DNA of 64,000 nucleotides from Olleya aquimaris (lineage in GTDB: Bacteria; Bacteroidota; Bacteroidia; Flavobacteriales; Flavobacteriaceae), in contig NZ_QLLO01000007.1 of NCBI RefSeq assembly GCF_003259525.1, positions 62,001-126,000 of the forward strand, in the 5' to 3' direction. The notes beneath the pieces are model-generated. The model saw nothing but the letters and a program-made list of their open reading frames with translations. It had not been told where the DNA came from and made no database searches. The position numbers and the translations under genes are program-made. Of this stretch, positions 32,733-42,133 are shown piece by piece (positions within the stretch are counted from its first letter, which is position 1; each line of letters opens with the position of its first letter).

Positions 32733-35700
32733 TTACATGTTGCGTCTGTACTGACCTCCTACTTCAAATAAAGCTGAAGTAATTTGTCCTAAACTACATA
32801 CTTTACAGACTTCCATTAGTGCCTCAAAAATATTTTCGTTTTTAATAGCTCGTTCTTGTAAATCTTTTAACAATGCTTTAGTGTCATTTGCTTTATGAAG
32901 GTTTTCCAAAGTTTTAATTTGAAATTGCTTCTCTTCTTCTGTTGCTCTAATAACTTCTGCAGGAATAACTGTTGGCGAACCTTTACTGCTTAAAAAAGTA
33001 TTGACACCTACTATTGGGAATTCACCATTATGCTTTAAAGTTTCGTAATACAGGCTTTCTTCTTGTATTTTACTACGTTGGTACATGGTTTCCATTGCAC
33101 CTAAAACACCACCACGTTCTGTAATTCTGTCAAATTCCAACAACACAGCTTCTTCCACTAAATCGGTTAATTCTTCAATAATAAACGACCCTTGTATTGG
33201 GTTTTCGTTTTTATTTAACCCTAATTCTTTATTGATTATTAATTGAATAGCCATAGCACGTCTAACCGACTCTTCTGTTGGCGTTGTAATGGCTTCGTCG
33301 TAAGCATTTGTGTGTAATGAGTTACAATTATCGTAAATGGCATATAATGCTTGAAGCGTTGTACGTATGTCGTTAAAGTCAATTTCTTGAGCGTGTAAGC
33401 TTCGTCCAGATGTTTGAATATGGTACTTCAACATTTGCGCTCTTGCATTTGCACCATATTTGTGCTTCATGGCTTTTGCCCAAATTTTACGTGCTACTCT
33501 ACCAATTACTGCGTATTCTGGATCGATTCCGTTTGAGAAAAAGAAGGATAAGTTTGGTCCAAACTTATTAATGTCCATTCCGCGACTTAAATAATATTCC
33601 ACGTAAGTGAAACCATTAGACAAGGTTAACGCTAACTGTGTAATTGGATTAGCTCCTGCTTCTGCAATATGATACCCAGAAATAGATACCGAATAGAAGT
33701 TACGCACATTATTCTCGATAAAATACTCCTGCACATCTCCCATTAAACGCAATGCAAATTCTGTTGAAAATATACACGTATTTTGTGCTTGGTCTTCTTT
33801 TAAAATATCTGCTTGAACCGTTCCTCTTACTTGGGCAATGGTTTTCTTTTTAATTTCTGCATAAATATCTGCAGGTAATACTTGGTCTCCTGTAACACCA
33901 AGAAGCATTAAGCCTAACCCGTTATTTCCTTCTGGTAATTCGCCATTATACTTAGGACGTTCTTTGTCTTTGTAGATTTTTTCAATTTTAGCTTCTACTT
34001 CTTTTTCCAGTCCATGTTCTTTAATGTATAATTCACATTGTTGGTCGATAGCAGCATTCATAAAAAAGCCTAATAACATTGGTGCAGGACCATTAATAGT
34101 CATACTTACCGATGTCATAACATGTGCTAAATCGAAACCAGAATATAGTTTTTTAGCATCGTCTAAACAGCAGATAGAAACTCCTGCATTTCCAATTTTT
34201 CCGTAAATATCTGGACGTAAATCTGGATCGTTTCCATAAAGTGTCACACTATCAAAAGCAGTCGATAAACGCTTTGCTGGTAAACCTGCACTAACGTAGT
34301 GAAAACGTCTGTTTGTACGTTCTGGTCCACCTTCTCCTGCAAACATACGTGCTGGATCTTCTCCAGTACGTTTAAAAGGATATAAACCTGACGCATAAGG
34401 AAACTCTCCAGGAACATTCTCTTGTAAACACCATTTTAAAATATCTCCCCAAGCTTGGTATTTTGGTAAGGCTACTTTTGGTATTTGTAAATGAGATAAT
34501 GATTCGGTATGTGTTTCAATTTTTATTTCTTTATCTCTTACTTTAAAAGAATAAATTGGGTTTTTATATTTGTTTACTTTTTCATCCCATCCTGTAATGA
34601 TTTCCCAGTTGTAAGGATCTAAGTTTAGTTTTACACGGTCAAATTCCTTTATTAGAAGATTAAGTAAGCTTCTTTGAGATTCCTCGTCAGTCATTCCTCC
34701 TTCTGTCGGAATGACATTACTAGTGTCATTCTGAGCTTGTTGAAGAATCTCTTCTTGATTTAATCCTAATTTTCCAATAAAAGACATCTCGACTGCGCTC
34801 GATGCGACATTAGAAACAGAACAGATAGTTTTATAAATCCCATATAGTTTTTGAGCAACCTCAACTTGCTCTGATGCTTTTTTATCGTAAGCGCGATTGT
34901 TTTCTGCTATTTCAGACAAATAGCGAGTTCGAGATGGTGGTATGACAAATATTTTTTCGCTCATTTCCTGAGAAATCTCGAATGTCGATTTTAGATCAGC
35001 GTTAGCTTTTTCGACTAATTTATCCATTACCGCTTTGTATAAGGTATTCATTCCTGGATCATTAAACTGTGACGCTATTGTCCCATATACTGGTAATTGA
35101 TCTTGTGGAATATCCCACAGATTATTATTACGCATGTATTGCTTTTTAACATCACGTAAAGCATCTAAAGATCCACGTTTATCAAATTTGTTAATAGCTA
35201 CCAAATCTGCAAAATCCAACATGTCGATTTTTTCTAATTGCGTTGCAGCACCAAATTCTGGTGTCATAACGTACAAGGACACATCGCTATGTTCTATAAT
35301 TTCTGTATCAGATTGTCCAATTCCAGAAGTCTCTAAAATAATTAAATCGTATTCTGCTGCTTTTAAAACCTCAACCGCTTCATTTACATATTTAGACAAT
35401 GCTAAATTAGATTGACGAGTTGCCAAACTACGCATGTAAACTCTAGAATTATTAATCGCATTCATTCGGATTCTATCACCTAGAAGCGCTCCTCCTGTTT
35501 TACGTTTTGAAGGATCAACAGAGACTAATCCTATTGTTTTTTCTGGAAAATCTATTAAAAAGCGACGAACCAACTCGTCCACTAAAGACGATTTTCCTGC
35601 TCCACCAGTTCCTGTAATACCTAAAACTGGAGTTTTAGAGCGTTCATTTTTTTTATGAATTTTATCTAATGTATCTTTTGCTACTTCCGGAAAATTTTCG

Positions 35701-36218
35701 GCAGAAGAAATAACCCTAGCTATGGTTTTAGGATTTTTTGCAGAAAGACTTTCAATATCTACATCTAAAGTGTCTCCAATTGCAAAGTCGGATTGTTCTA
35801 CCAAATCGTTAATCATGCCTTGTAATCCCATTGCACGACCATCGTCAGGTGAGTAGATACGAGAAATACCATAATCCATCAACTCTTTAATTTCTGATGG
35901 TAAGATAACTCCACCACCACCTCCAAAGATTTTAATATGTCCTGCTCCACGCTCTTGAAGTAAGTCATACATGTATTTAAAATACTCGTTATGACCACCT
36001 TGATACGATGTTAAACAAATTGCATTAACATCTTCTTGAATGGCAGTATTGACTACTTCGTCCACACTTCTATCATGACCTAAATGAATCACCTCTACAC
36101 CAGTAGCTTGGATGATTCGTCGCATAATATTAATAGATGCATCATGTCCATCAAATAGAGATGCTGCAGTAACAATTCTTACTTTATGTTTTGGTTTATA
36201 AGGAGTTGCTTGTATCAT
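32733..36218 (-). CDS. icmF: Fused acyl-CoA mutase IcmF (isobutyryl-CoA/methylmalonyl-CoA mutase family)
   Basis: The protein has 1161 residues in the IcmF order. First comes a B12-binding domain (FDGHDASI at about 22-29, His25 as cobalt ligand, [12 protein letters not shown]). Next is a MeaB-like G-protein domain with Walker [10 protein letters not shown] near 203-211, [17 protein letters not shown] and NKFD. The last part is the mutase TIM barrel ([39 protein letters not shown]). It rearranges the carbon skeleton of an acyl-CoA; substrate choice cannot be fixed here. Residues about 470-515, between the G domain and the mutase part, are translated repeat DNA (see the nested entry). Cytoplasmic, monocistronic. 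Confidence 0.92.
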   Translation of the reverse strand: MIQATPYKPKHKVRIVTAASLFDGHDASINIMRRIIQATGVEVIHLGHDRSVDEVVNTAIQEDVNAICLTSYQGGHNEYFKYMYDLLQERGAGHIKIFGGGGGVILPSEIKELMDYGISRIYSPDDGRAMGLQGMINDLVEQSDFAIGDTLDVDIESLSAKNPKTIARVISSAENFPEVAKDTLDKIHKKNERSKTPVLGITGTGGAGKSSLVDELVRRFLIDFPEKTIGLVSVDPSKRKTGGALLGDRIRMNAINNSRVYMRSLATRQSNLALSKYVNEAVEVLKAAEYDLIILETSGIGQSDTEIIEHSDVSLYVMTPEFGAATQLEKIDMLDFADLVAINKFDKRGSLDALRDVKKQYMRNNNLWDIPQDQLPVYGTIASQFNDPGMNTLYKAVMDKLVEKANADLKSTFEISQEMSEKIFVIPPSRTRYLSEIAENNRAYDKKASEQVEVAQKLYGIYKTICSVSNVASSAVEMSFIGKLGLNQEEILQQAQNDTSNVIPTEGGMTDEESQRSLLNLLIKEFDRVKLNLDPYNWEIITGWDEKVNKYKNPIYSFKVRDKEIKIETHTESLSHLQIPKVALPKYQAWGDILKWCLQENVPGEFPYASGLYPFKRTGEDPARMFAGEGGPERTNRRFHYVSAGLPAKRLSTAFDSVTLYGNDPDLRPDIYGKIGNAGVSICCLDDAKKLYSGFDLAHVMTSVSMTINGPAPMLLGFFMNAAIDQQCELYIKEHGLEKEVEAKIEKIYKDKERPKYNGELPEGNNGLGLMLLGVTGDQVLPADIYAEIKKKTIAQVRGTVQADILKEDQAQNTCIFSTEFALRLMGDVQEYFIENNVRNFYSVSISGYHIAEAGANPITQLALTLSNGFTYVEYYLSRGMDINKFGPNLSFFFSNGIDPEYAVIGRVARKIWAKAMKHKYGANARAQMLKYHIQTSGRSLHAQEIDFNDIRTTLQALYAIYDNCNSLHTNAYDEAITTPTEESVRRAMAIQLIINKELGLNKNENPIQGSFIIEELTDLVEEAVLLEFDRITERGGVLGAMETMYQRSKIQEESLYYETLKHNGEFPIVGVNTFLSSKGSPTVIPAEVIRATEEEKQFQIKTLENLHKANDTKALLKDLQERAIKNENIFEALMEVCKVCSLGQITSALFEVGGQYRRNM
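34676..34808. repeat. REP-like sequences inserted in frame inside icmF
   Basis: Three intergenic-type repeat pieces lie side by side: 34676-34714 (AGATTCCTCGTCAGTCATTC type), 34725-34751 (GTCATTCTGAGCTTGTTGAA type) and 34788-34808 (CTCGACTGCGCTCGATGCGA type). They encode residues about 470-515, including [16 protein letters not shown] and ASSAVEMS, which read like translated repeats rather than protein family sequence. The flanks ([11 protein letters not shown] and [19 protein letters not shown]) join smoothly without them. Confidence 0.75.
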
Positions 36219-36384
36219 TCTTAAAATATAATCTATTTTGAGGTCGCAATTTACGAAATATTCAAAAAAAATGCTTGATAATACGTAATTATCTAAAAGT
36301 TAAAATACAGACCATAATCGGTACTTTTTAAAGTAAATTAGTAGTGCTATTAACTCAAATTATTTGTTGTCACAGAAAGTAAAC

Positions 36385-37239
36385 ATGAAAAAAATAACCT
36401 TACTCATTAACTGTAAAGATCGATCTGGAATAATTGCAAATGTCACAAATTTTATTGCTAAAAACTATGGTAATATTGTTTACATCGACCAACATGTAGA
36501 TAGAGAGCAAAATATCTTTTTTATGCGTTTAGAAAGCGAGTTTAAAAAGGACACTTTTACTATGGAGGTTTTTAAAACTAAATTTAAAACAGATTTAGCT
36601 GATACCTTTGACATGAAATGGCGTGTTTATGCAGCAGAGGACATCCCAAAAATGGCGTTGTTTGTTTCTAAATACGACCATTGTTTGTATGATATATTAG
36701 GTAGATATAATTCTGGTGAGTTAGACGTAGATATTCCTTTTATAGTAAGTAATCATAATGATTTAAAACCTATTGCTGATAGTTTTAATATACCGTTTTA
36801 CCATATTCCTGTGACTAAAGATACTAAAGCGGAAGCAGAACAAAAGCAATTAGAATTGTGTAAAACATTTGGAATTCATTTTATCGTGCTTGCACGTTAC
36901 ATGCAAATAGTATCTAGCAAAATTATTAACCAGTATCCTAATAAGGTGATTAATATTCATCATTCCTTTTTACCAGCATTTGTTGGTGCAAAACCTTACC
37001 ATTCTGCTTATAAACGTGGTGTTAAAATTATTGGTGCTACAAGCCATTATGTTACTGAAGAATTGGATGCAGGACCAATCATAGAACAAGATGTTACTAG
37101 AGTTTCTCACACACATGCTATTGGAGACTTGATAGCCAAAGGGCGAGATTTAGAAAAAATAGTTTTAGCCAATGCCATCAAACTTCATATTAAACGAAAA
37201 GTAATGGTATATAATAATAAAACTGTTATTTTCTCGTAG
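36385..37239 (+). CDS. purU: Formyltetrahydrofolate deformylase
   Basis: The protein has 284 residues. An N-terminal ACT domain (TLLINCKDRSGIIANVTNFIAK) senses amino acids, perhaps glycine or methionine as in E. coli. It is followed by the hydrolase domain with ALFVSKYDHCLYDIL, LARYMQIVSS, and the catalytic Asn-His-Asp set in VINIHHSFLPAFVGAKPY and TSHYVTEELDAGPIIEQD. It releases formate from 10-formyl-THF. Start chosen at the ATG at 36385, since the ACT strand begins directly there; the TTG 7 codons earlier adds nothing conserved. Confidence 0.95.
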   Translation: MKKITLLINCKDRSGIIANVTNFIAKNYGNIVYIDQHVDREQNIFFMRLESEFKKDTFTMEVFKTKFKTDLADTFDMKWRVYAAEDIPKMALFVSKYDHCLYDILGRYNSGELDVDIPFIVSNHNDLKPIADSFNIPFYHIPVTKDTKAEAEQKQLELCKTFGIHFIVLARYMQIVSSKIINQYPNKVINIHHSFLPAFVGAKPYHSAYKRGVKIIGATSHYVTEELDAGPIIEQDVTRVSHTHAIGDLIAKGRDLEKIVLANAIKLHIKRKVMVYNNKTVIFS

Positions 37240-37273
37240 TTAGAAGTATATTTACTACTTTAAAACATTCAAC

Positions 37274-37975
37274 ATGAAAAAAATTTTAACCCTTTTAGTT
37301 ATTTTAAATGTTACTGCTTGTGCAGAATTAAGAGACGTTGTAAATCAATTACCACAAGGAGGTGGAGTAAGCGAATTAGATATTGCTAATGGTTTGCGTG
37401 AAGCTTTAGATTTAGGTATAGATAAACAAGTGTCTAAGCTTACTCAAACTGATGGGTTTTTTAAAAACGAATTGGTTAAAATATTACTACCTGAAGAGTT
37501 ACAAAAAGTAGATAAAGCACTTAGAGATATAGGATTAGGCAATTTAGCTGATGAAGGTTTAAAAGTATTAAACAGAGCTGCTGAAGATGCTGTTGGAGAA
37601 GCCACACCTATTTTTGTCAATGCAGTTAAAGATATTACTTTTACAGACGCTAAAAATATATTATTAGGTAATAATGATGCTGCTACTAACTATCTAAAAT
37701 CCAAAACAGAAACTGCTTTATATGACAAGTTTAACCCAGTCATTAAAGCATCGTTTAGTAAAGTTGGTGCTGACCAAATTTGGGAGAATTTAATTAATAA
37801 ATACAATACCATACCTTTTACAAATAATGTAAATCCAGATTTGACAGATTACGTTACTGGCGAAGCATTAAAAGGGGTCTACACAATGATTGCTATTGAG
37901 GAACAAGAAATAAGAACTAAAGTAAGCTCTAGAGCAACAGATTTACTTAAAAAGGTGTTTGCATTACAGGATTAG
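37274..37975 (+). CDS. DUF4197 lipoprotein
   Basis: The protein has 233 residues. It begins with a lipoprotein signal (LLVILNVTACAEL, lipobox VTAC), and the rest is helical and matches DUF4197: DIANGLREALDLGIDKQVSKL, LLPEELQKVDKALRDIGLG, AEDAVGEATPIFVNAVKDITFTDAKNILLG, and DYVTGEALKGVYTMIAIEEQEIR. Function unknown; periplasmic. It starts 34 bp after purU and may share its transcript. The stop abuts the convergent next gene with no gap. Confidence 0.92.
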   Translation: MKKILTLLVILNVTACAELRDVVNQLPQGGGVSELDIANGLREALDLGIDKQVSKLTQTDGFFKNELVKILLPEELQKVDKALRDIGLGNLADEGLKVLNRAAEDAVGEATPIFVNAVKDITFTDAKNILLGNNDAATNYLKSKTETALYDKFNPVIKASFSKVGADQIWENLINKYNTIPFTNNVNPDLTDYVTGEALKGVYTMIAIEEQEIRTKVSSRATDLLKKVFALQD

Positions 37976-38476
37976 TTATTTTCTTTTATACAATCCATCA
38001 AAAGCCACAACAACCTCTGTATTGTTTGTTGTAGTTTCCCAAAGTTGACGTACAGAACCATCATTGTTTAACGTCCAAGTAATCCTATGAAAATAGGGAT
38101 TCCCTTCTTTATTTTTTAACGTATCAGATTGTAAAATCATTTGATTACCAGTTCTGTTTCCTTTTAGATGTAAAGTACCACCTTGATTATCTATCCAAAT
38201 TTGTTCCCACTGACCCGTTTTTGAGTTATAAAAATTCTGGCTTGTACCTGTATAATTACCTTTAGCACTCACCCAATTTTCTTGAAGAATACAATTGTCC
38301 TGAACTTTTAAAATGGTATTATGTCCAGCTATAGATCCATCTGGATTAGTAACTTGCCACTCTCCTATCCAAAAATCAAAAGCTTGATGTTGTTCTGTAC
38401 AACAAGCACAATCGTTGTTTTGTGAAATTGCATTGAAAGATATTAGCGCTAAAAAAAGTATGATGACGTGTTTCAT
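37976..38476 (-). CDS. Secreted lipocalin-like protein (DUF1579-like)
   Basis: The protein has 166 residues with a signal peptide (LFLALISFNAISQ). The mature part starts CACCTEQHQAFDFWIGEWQVTNPDGSIAGHN and continues with antiparallel strands (NTILKVQDNCILQENWVS, GQWEQIWIDNQGGTLHLKG, HRITWTLNNDGSVRQLWE). The FDFWIGEWxV element is seen in DUF1579-type and related beta-barrel proteins. The cluster of Cys near the mature N-terminus is unusual. Ligand unknown. Confidence 0.75.
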   Translation of the reverse strand: MKHVIILFLALISFNAISQNNDCACCTEQHQAFDFWIGEWQVTNPDGSIAGHNTILKVQDNCILQENWVSAKGNYTGTSQNFYNSKTGQWEQIWIDNQGGTLHLKGNRTGNQMILQSDTLKNKEGNPYFHRITWTLNNDGSVRQLWETTTNNTEVVVAFDGLYKRK

Positions 38477-38632
38477 TTTTTTAAAAGATTTGTTATAAAG
38501 CTATTGAATTTAAATAACTTAATGATAGCTTAATAATTAAATAATATTATCCGCCTTGTATTTTATGATCTTTACAACATAAAAGTTATAAAATACATTT
38601 CTTTTATTAAGAGTTAGTTTAGTTAGTTTTTT

Positions 38633-38672
38633 AGAGCCTATTTTAATCTTAAAATAGGCTCTTTTGTTTTTT
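38633..38672 (+). terminator. Orphan plus-strand terminator in 5' region of 65-residue gene
   Basis: Arms AGAGCCTATTTTA / TAAAATAGGCTCT form a 13-bp stem with a 4-base loop, followed by TTTTGTTTTTTT. No plus-strand gene ends before it (the nearest is 650 bp away and a minus-strand gene lies between), so it ends either a small RNA or the leader of the next gene. The remaining part of the 277-bp gap (38477-38630) is AT-rich and shows nothing else. Confidence 0.75.
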
Positions 38673-38753
38673 TAAGATTTTTTTTTGATTAATTATTTTT
38701 TTTATTTAAATAAAAAAAGTAATTTAATTTACTCAAAATCAACCCTTAAGCCC

Positions 38754-38951
38754 ATGAGTCGCCCAGATAAATTGAAAAAACACCAACGTAAGCTTAACAA
38801 ACGCTACAAGCAACTTGTAGAGCAAGCTTATAACCTACGACAAACAGATCACGAAGCTAGTGATGTATCAGAATACAGAGCTATTAAACTTTTAGATAAA
38901 CTAAATAAATTGAATTATTTGGTAAGAGAACAATCACAAACGCTCTCTTAG
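38754..38951 (+). CDS. Small basic protein, Lacal_2735/DUF6435-like
   Basis: The protein has 65 residues, helical and basic: RPDKLKKHQRKLNKRYKQL, EQAYNLRQTDHEASDVSE, then LLDKLNKLNYL. The pattern of a long Lys-rich helix, a short xxTDxxASD segment and a second helix resembles the small flavobacterial family DUF6435 (Lacal_2735), as I remember it. ATG at 38754 (MSRPDKLKK) is preferred to a start 23 codons upstream in AT-rich leader sequence. The last 18 bp overlap the convergent gene. Confidence 0.6.
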   Translation: MSRPDKLKKHQRKLNKRYKQLVEQAYNLRQTDHEASDVSEYRAIKLLDKLNKLNYLVREQSQTLS

Positions 38952-39725
38952 AAGCTTAAAGTAACTAAATGCTTTTATCAACCTAGATCCATACCAAGAA
39001 AAAAACTCGCCATCTACAAAAATAGTTTTAGCATGATGACTGTGTCTTCCTAGTTCAAACGCATGTTCTTCTTTAAATGGGTAAGGCTCGTTTGATAATA
39101 AGATAATTTCTGGGTCACCTTCCTTTCTAATTTTAGTAATATCAACTTCAGGATAACGCTGTAAATTTGAGTAGATGTTTTCAAATTTATTTAATTTTAA
39201 AAGATAATTAATAAACGTATTATTACCAGCTACCATCCAAGGGTTTCGCCAAATAAAATAAGCGGTTTTTAATGTAGGTTTATCTTTTATATAATTTTGA
39301 AAGTCTTTTAAATTAAAATTAATTTTATCTATTATTTTTTGTGCATTAGTACGCTTATTAAAGAGCTGTCCATACTGAGAAATCAATTCTAAGCAGTCAT
39401 TAATAGTAATAATATCTGAAACATGAACATCACAAATCTCTTGGCAGGCTTCTACAATTTCTTTTGTGTTTTCTTCTTTATTACACAAAATAATATCTGG
39501 TTGTAAAGCTTTAATTTTTTCAATGTTAATTTGCTTAGTACCACCAACAATTGTTTTTGTACTTTTAAAATGAAAGGGATGCACACAGAATTTTGTAATC
39601 CCAACCACAGCATCTTCCAAACCTAAATCAAAGAGTAATTCGGTTTGAGAAGGAACAAGTGAAACTATTCGTTTTGGAGTCGAATTTAGTATTAATTGGT
39701 TTCCAAGTTGATCTGTTAGTTTCAT
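38934..39725 (-). CDS. BtuF-like helical backbone metal receptor, no signal peptide
   Basis: The protein has 263 residues. It matches class III substrate-binding proteins: TPKRIVSLVPSQTELLFDLGLEDAVVGIT, VHPFHFKSTKTIVGGTKQINIEKIKALQPDIIL, a backbone helix, and a C-terminal lobe (EIILLSNEPYPFKEEHAFEL). BtuF and HmuT relatives bind cobalamin or haem for ABC import. Here the first residues (MKLTDQLGNQLILNS) form a strand, not a signal peptide, so it appears cytoplasmic. It is separated from pyrF by 32 bp containing a repeat. Confidence 0.85.
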   Translation of the reverse strand: MKLTDQLGNQLILNSTPKRIVSLVPSQTELLFDLGLEDAVVGITKFCVHPFHFKSTKTIVGGTKQINIEKIKALQPDIILCNKEENTKEIVEACQEICDVHVSDIITINDCLELISQYGQLFNKRTNAQKIIDKINFNLKDFQNYIKDKPTLKTAYFIWRNPWMVAGNNTFINYLLKLNKFENIYSNLQRYPEVDITKIRKEGDPEIILLSNEPYPFKEEHAFELGRHSHHAKTIFVDGEFFSWYGSRLIKAFSYFKLLRERL

Positions 39726-39730
39726 TAATG

Positions 39731-39756
39731 AGATTGCTTCGTTCCTCGCAATGACG
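39731..39756. repeat. Second short repeat type
   Basis: AGATTGCTTCGTTCCTCGCA followed by ATGACG is a repeat type commonly seen in Bacteroidota gaps (TTCGTTCCTCGCAATGACG). It fills almost the whole gap between the metal receptor gene and pyrF, ending one base before the pyrF stop codon. Confidence 0.55.
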
Positions 39757-39757
39757 A

Positions 39758-40573
39758 TTACATGTTTAAGATTTCTTCCATTTGTTGCTGCAATGCTTTA
39801 GCGTTATTAGCAGCAGCTTGAGCAAAATCTTCTTTGTTTGAAGCATAAATAATCCCTCTAGATGAGTTGATTAGCAATCCAACGTTGTCACTCATACCAT
39901 ATTTACAAACGTCTTGTAGGTTTCCGCCTTGAGCGCCAACTCCTGGCACTAGTAAAAAGCTATTTGGGATTATTTTTCTAATGTCAGAAAAATATTCTGC
40001 TTTAGTCGCACCAACAACATACATCAGGTTTTCTGAATTCTGGTAAGTTTTTGACGTTTCTAGTACTTGTTTGTATAACTCTTTTCCATCAATAGATTTT
40101 GTCTGAAAATCAAATGCTCCAGTATTTGATGTTAAAGCCAACAATATAGTATGCTTGTTTTTAAACGCTAAAAAAGGCTCGACAGAATCTTTACCCATAT
40201 ATGGCGCAATGGTGACGCTGTCAAACGCTAAATCCTCAAAAAACGCTTTGGCATACATGGTACTGGTGTTACCAATATCTCCACGTTTAGCATCTGCAAT
40301 GGTAAAAATGTCTGGATGGTTTTGGTTTAAATATTGAATTGTTTTTTCTAACGCTTTCCAACCTTTGATTCCATAAGCTTCATAAAACGCAGTATTAGGT
40401 TTATAAGCCACACACAAATGATGTGTCGCATCGATGATGGCTTTATTAAATTCAAAAATAGGATCCTCGGTATCTAAAAGATGTTTGGGTATTTTGTTTA
40501 AATCGACATCTAATCCTATACAAAGGAAAGATTTCTTTTTTTTGATTTGGTCTGTTAGTTGTTGTGTAGTCAT
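39758..40573 (-). CDS. pyrF: Orotidine-5'-phosphate decarboxylase, type 2
   Basis: The protein has 271 residues and belongs to the longer type 2 group. Motifs: [36 protein letters not shown], the catalytic Asp-Lys-Asp region [50 protein letters not shown] and NSSRGI. It catalyses OMP to UMP, the last step of pyrimidine synthesis. It lies downstream of prfA with a terminator between. Confidence 0.96.
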   Translation of the reverse strand: MTTQQLTDQIKKKKSFLCIGLDVDLNKIPKHLLDTEDPIFEFNKAIIDATHHLCVAYKPNTAFYEAYGIKGWKALEKTIQYLNQNHPDIFTIADAKRGDIGNTSTMYAKAFFEDLAFDSVTIAPYMGKDSVEPFLAFKNKHTILLALTSNTGAFDFQTKSIDGKELYKQVLETSKTYQNSENLMYVVGATKAEYFSDIRKIIPNSFLLVPGVGAQGGNLQDVCKYGMSDNVGLLINSSRGIIYASNKEDFAQAAANNAKALQQQMEEILNM

Positions 40574-40576
40574 GAT

Positions 40577-40605
40577 ATAAAAAAAGCCTCAAAAAATGAG
40601 GCTTA
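40577..40605 (-). terminator. Terminator after prfA
   Basis: On the minus strand the stem AAGCCTC / GAGGCTT is followed by a seven-T run. It directly precedes the pyrF start codon, so pyrF needs read-through or another promoter. Confidence 0.75.
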
Positions 40606-40608
40606 GAA

Positions 40609-41685
40609 TTAAATATGTTCGTCGCTAGCTTTTAGTTTTTCAGTATTTTCAGCTAGTTGTAACTCGTCTATAATTTTTTGAATATCTCCATTAACAATAT
40701 TAGATAAATCGTATAATGTTAATCCAATTCTATGGTCCGTCACACGTCCTTGTGGATAGTTATAGGTTCTAATTTTAGCACTTCTATCACCAGAGGTTAC
40801 CATAGTACCACGTAACGCTGCATCTTCTTCCATTTTTTTAGCCAACTCCATATCATATAATCTAGAGCGTAATACTTTAAAGGCTTTTTCTTTGTTTTTA
40901 TGCTGCGACTTTTGATCCTGACACTGTGCCACTAATCCTGTTGGAATGTGCGTTAAACGCACTGCAGAATAGGTTGTATTAACCGATTGTCCTCCAGGTC
41001 CAGATGAACAGAAAAAGTCAATACGTACGTCTTTAGGGTTGATTTCTACATCAAACTCTTCTGCTTCTGGAAACACCATAACGGTAGCTGCACTGGTGTG
41101 CACACGACCTTGTGTTTCGGTTTGAGGGACACGTTGTACACGATGTACACCTGCTTCAAATTTTAATGTTCCGTAAACATCTTCACCAGAAACTTCAAAT
41201 TGAATTTCTTTAAATCCTCCATTAGTACCTTCACTATAATCTACAGTATCTACTTTCCATCCTCTACCTTCGCAATACTTGGTGTACATTCTAAATAAAT
41301 CTCCTGCAAAAATACTAGCTTCATCTCCTCCTGTTCCTGCACGTAACTCGACAACAGCATTTTTAGAATCTTGAGGATCTTTTGGGATTAATAGTAATCT
41401 TATTTCTTCTTCAAGTTTAGGAATACCTTCTTTAGCTTCGTCATATTGCATTTTAGCCATTTCTACCATTTCTGGGTCGCTACCATCTGCAATAATCTCT
41501 TCAGCTTCCTTTAAATTTTCTGTAAACTCTATATATTGTTCACGCTTGTCCATTAACAAACGTAAGTCTTTATACTCTTTATTTAGCTCCACATAACGTT
41601 TCTGATCAGTAATAATATCAGGTTGAATTATTAAATCACTAACCTCATCAAAACGTTGTTTTACTATTTGTAATTTTTCTAACAT
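40609..41685 (-). CDS. prfA: Peptide chain release factor 1
   Basis: The protein has 358 residues. It recognises UAA and UAG on the ribosome. The GGQ loop is in [21 protein letters not shown], and the codon-recognition tripeptide region is REQ-like to PAT/PxT type in [21 protein letters not shown] (RF1 pattern PxT). The N-terminal coiled coil and the Glu-rich hinge [17 protein letters not shown] are as in the family. It is not frameshifted, unlike typical prfB genes. Confidence 0.97.
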   Translation of the reverse strand: MLEKLQIVKQRFDEVSDLIIQPDIITDQKRYVELNKEYKDLRLLMDKREQYIEFTENLKEAEEIIADGSDPEMVEMAKMQYDEAKEGIPKLEEEIRLLLIPKDPQDSKNAVVELRAGTGGDEASIFAGDLFRMYTKYCEGRGWKVDTVDYSEGTNGGFKEIQFEVSGEDVYGTLKFEAGVHRVQRVPQTETQGRVHTSAATVMVFPEAEEFDVEINPKDVRIDFFCSSGPGGQSVNTTYSAVRLTHIPTGLVAQCQDQKSQHKNKEKAFKVLRSRLYDMELAKKMEEDAALRGTMVTSGDRSAKIRTYNYPQGRVTDHRIGLTLYDLSNIVNGDIQKIIDELQLAENTEKLKASDEHI

Positions 41686-41795
41686 TTAATTTTTCAAAAT
41701 TGTGAAACAAAAATACGATAATTTATGGATTTGCAATACTTAAACCTTGTTTGCTTAAAATTAAAATAATAGCGTGATTTTGGCGTTAAAATATC

Positions 41796-42089
41796 ATGCT
41801 AAGTCAGTTATTCGCTATACTATTTTACTACCGCACTTTTGCATTATGGTCTTTAGGAATTAATATTTTGTTATTAATTACCGGAAGTTCAACCCTGATT
41901 TTGGCATTGATTACCAAACTGTTTTTGGTAGCTTTATTGTTTTATTTGGTTAGCGAAGCTGAAGCAAAACAAAAACTAAGTTTTTATAAAAAATTAGGAA
42001 TCTCTGATTTAAAATTATTTAGTGTTTTATACCTAATTGATGCTATTATAACTATTGGATTTTTAAGTGTAATAAACGAATTTATATAG
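41796..42089 (+). CDS. Small membrane protein
   Basis: The protein has 97 residues with three hydrophobic helices (about 5-25, 28-50 and 75-95) and a polar loop SEAEAKQKLSFYKKLGISDLKLF between the second and third. It lies alone between prfA and purM. I do not recognise the family; I recall similar small proteins near ABC transporter genes in flavobacteria, but no such gene is present here. Confidence 0.65.
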   Translation: MLSQLFAILFYYRTFALWSLGINILLLITGSSTLILALITKLFLVALLFYLVSEAEAKQKLSFYKKLGISDLKLFSVLYLIDAIITIGFLSVINEFI

Positions 42090-42133
42090 CTTCAAATTGA
42101 TGTTTTTAAATTCAATTCTATGCGACACTCAGC

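Noticed and set aside
32516-32782. Open frames on both strands made of 22-residue repeats
   Set aside because: They are produced by the 66-bp tandem repeat, whose length is a multiple of three; no promoter, no protein-like composition, and they run into the icmF 3' end.
36219-36384. Cobalamin riboswitch before the B12-dependent icmF gene
   Set aside because: The 166-bp gap has no B12-box-like sequence or GC-rich folded region.
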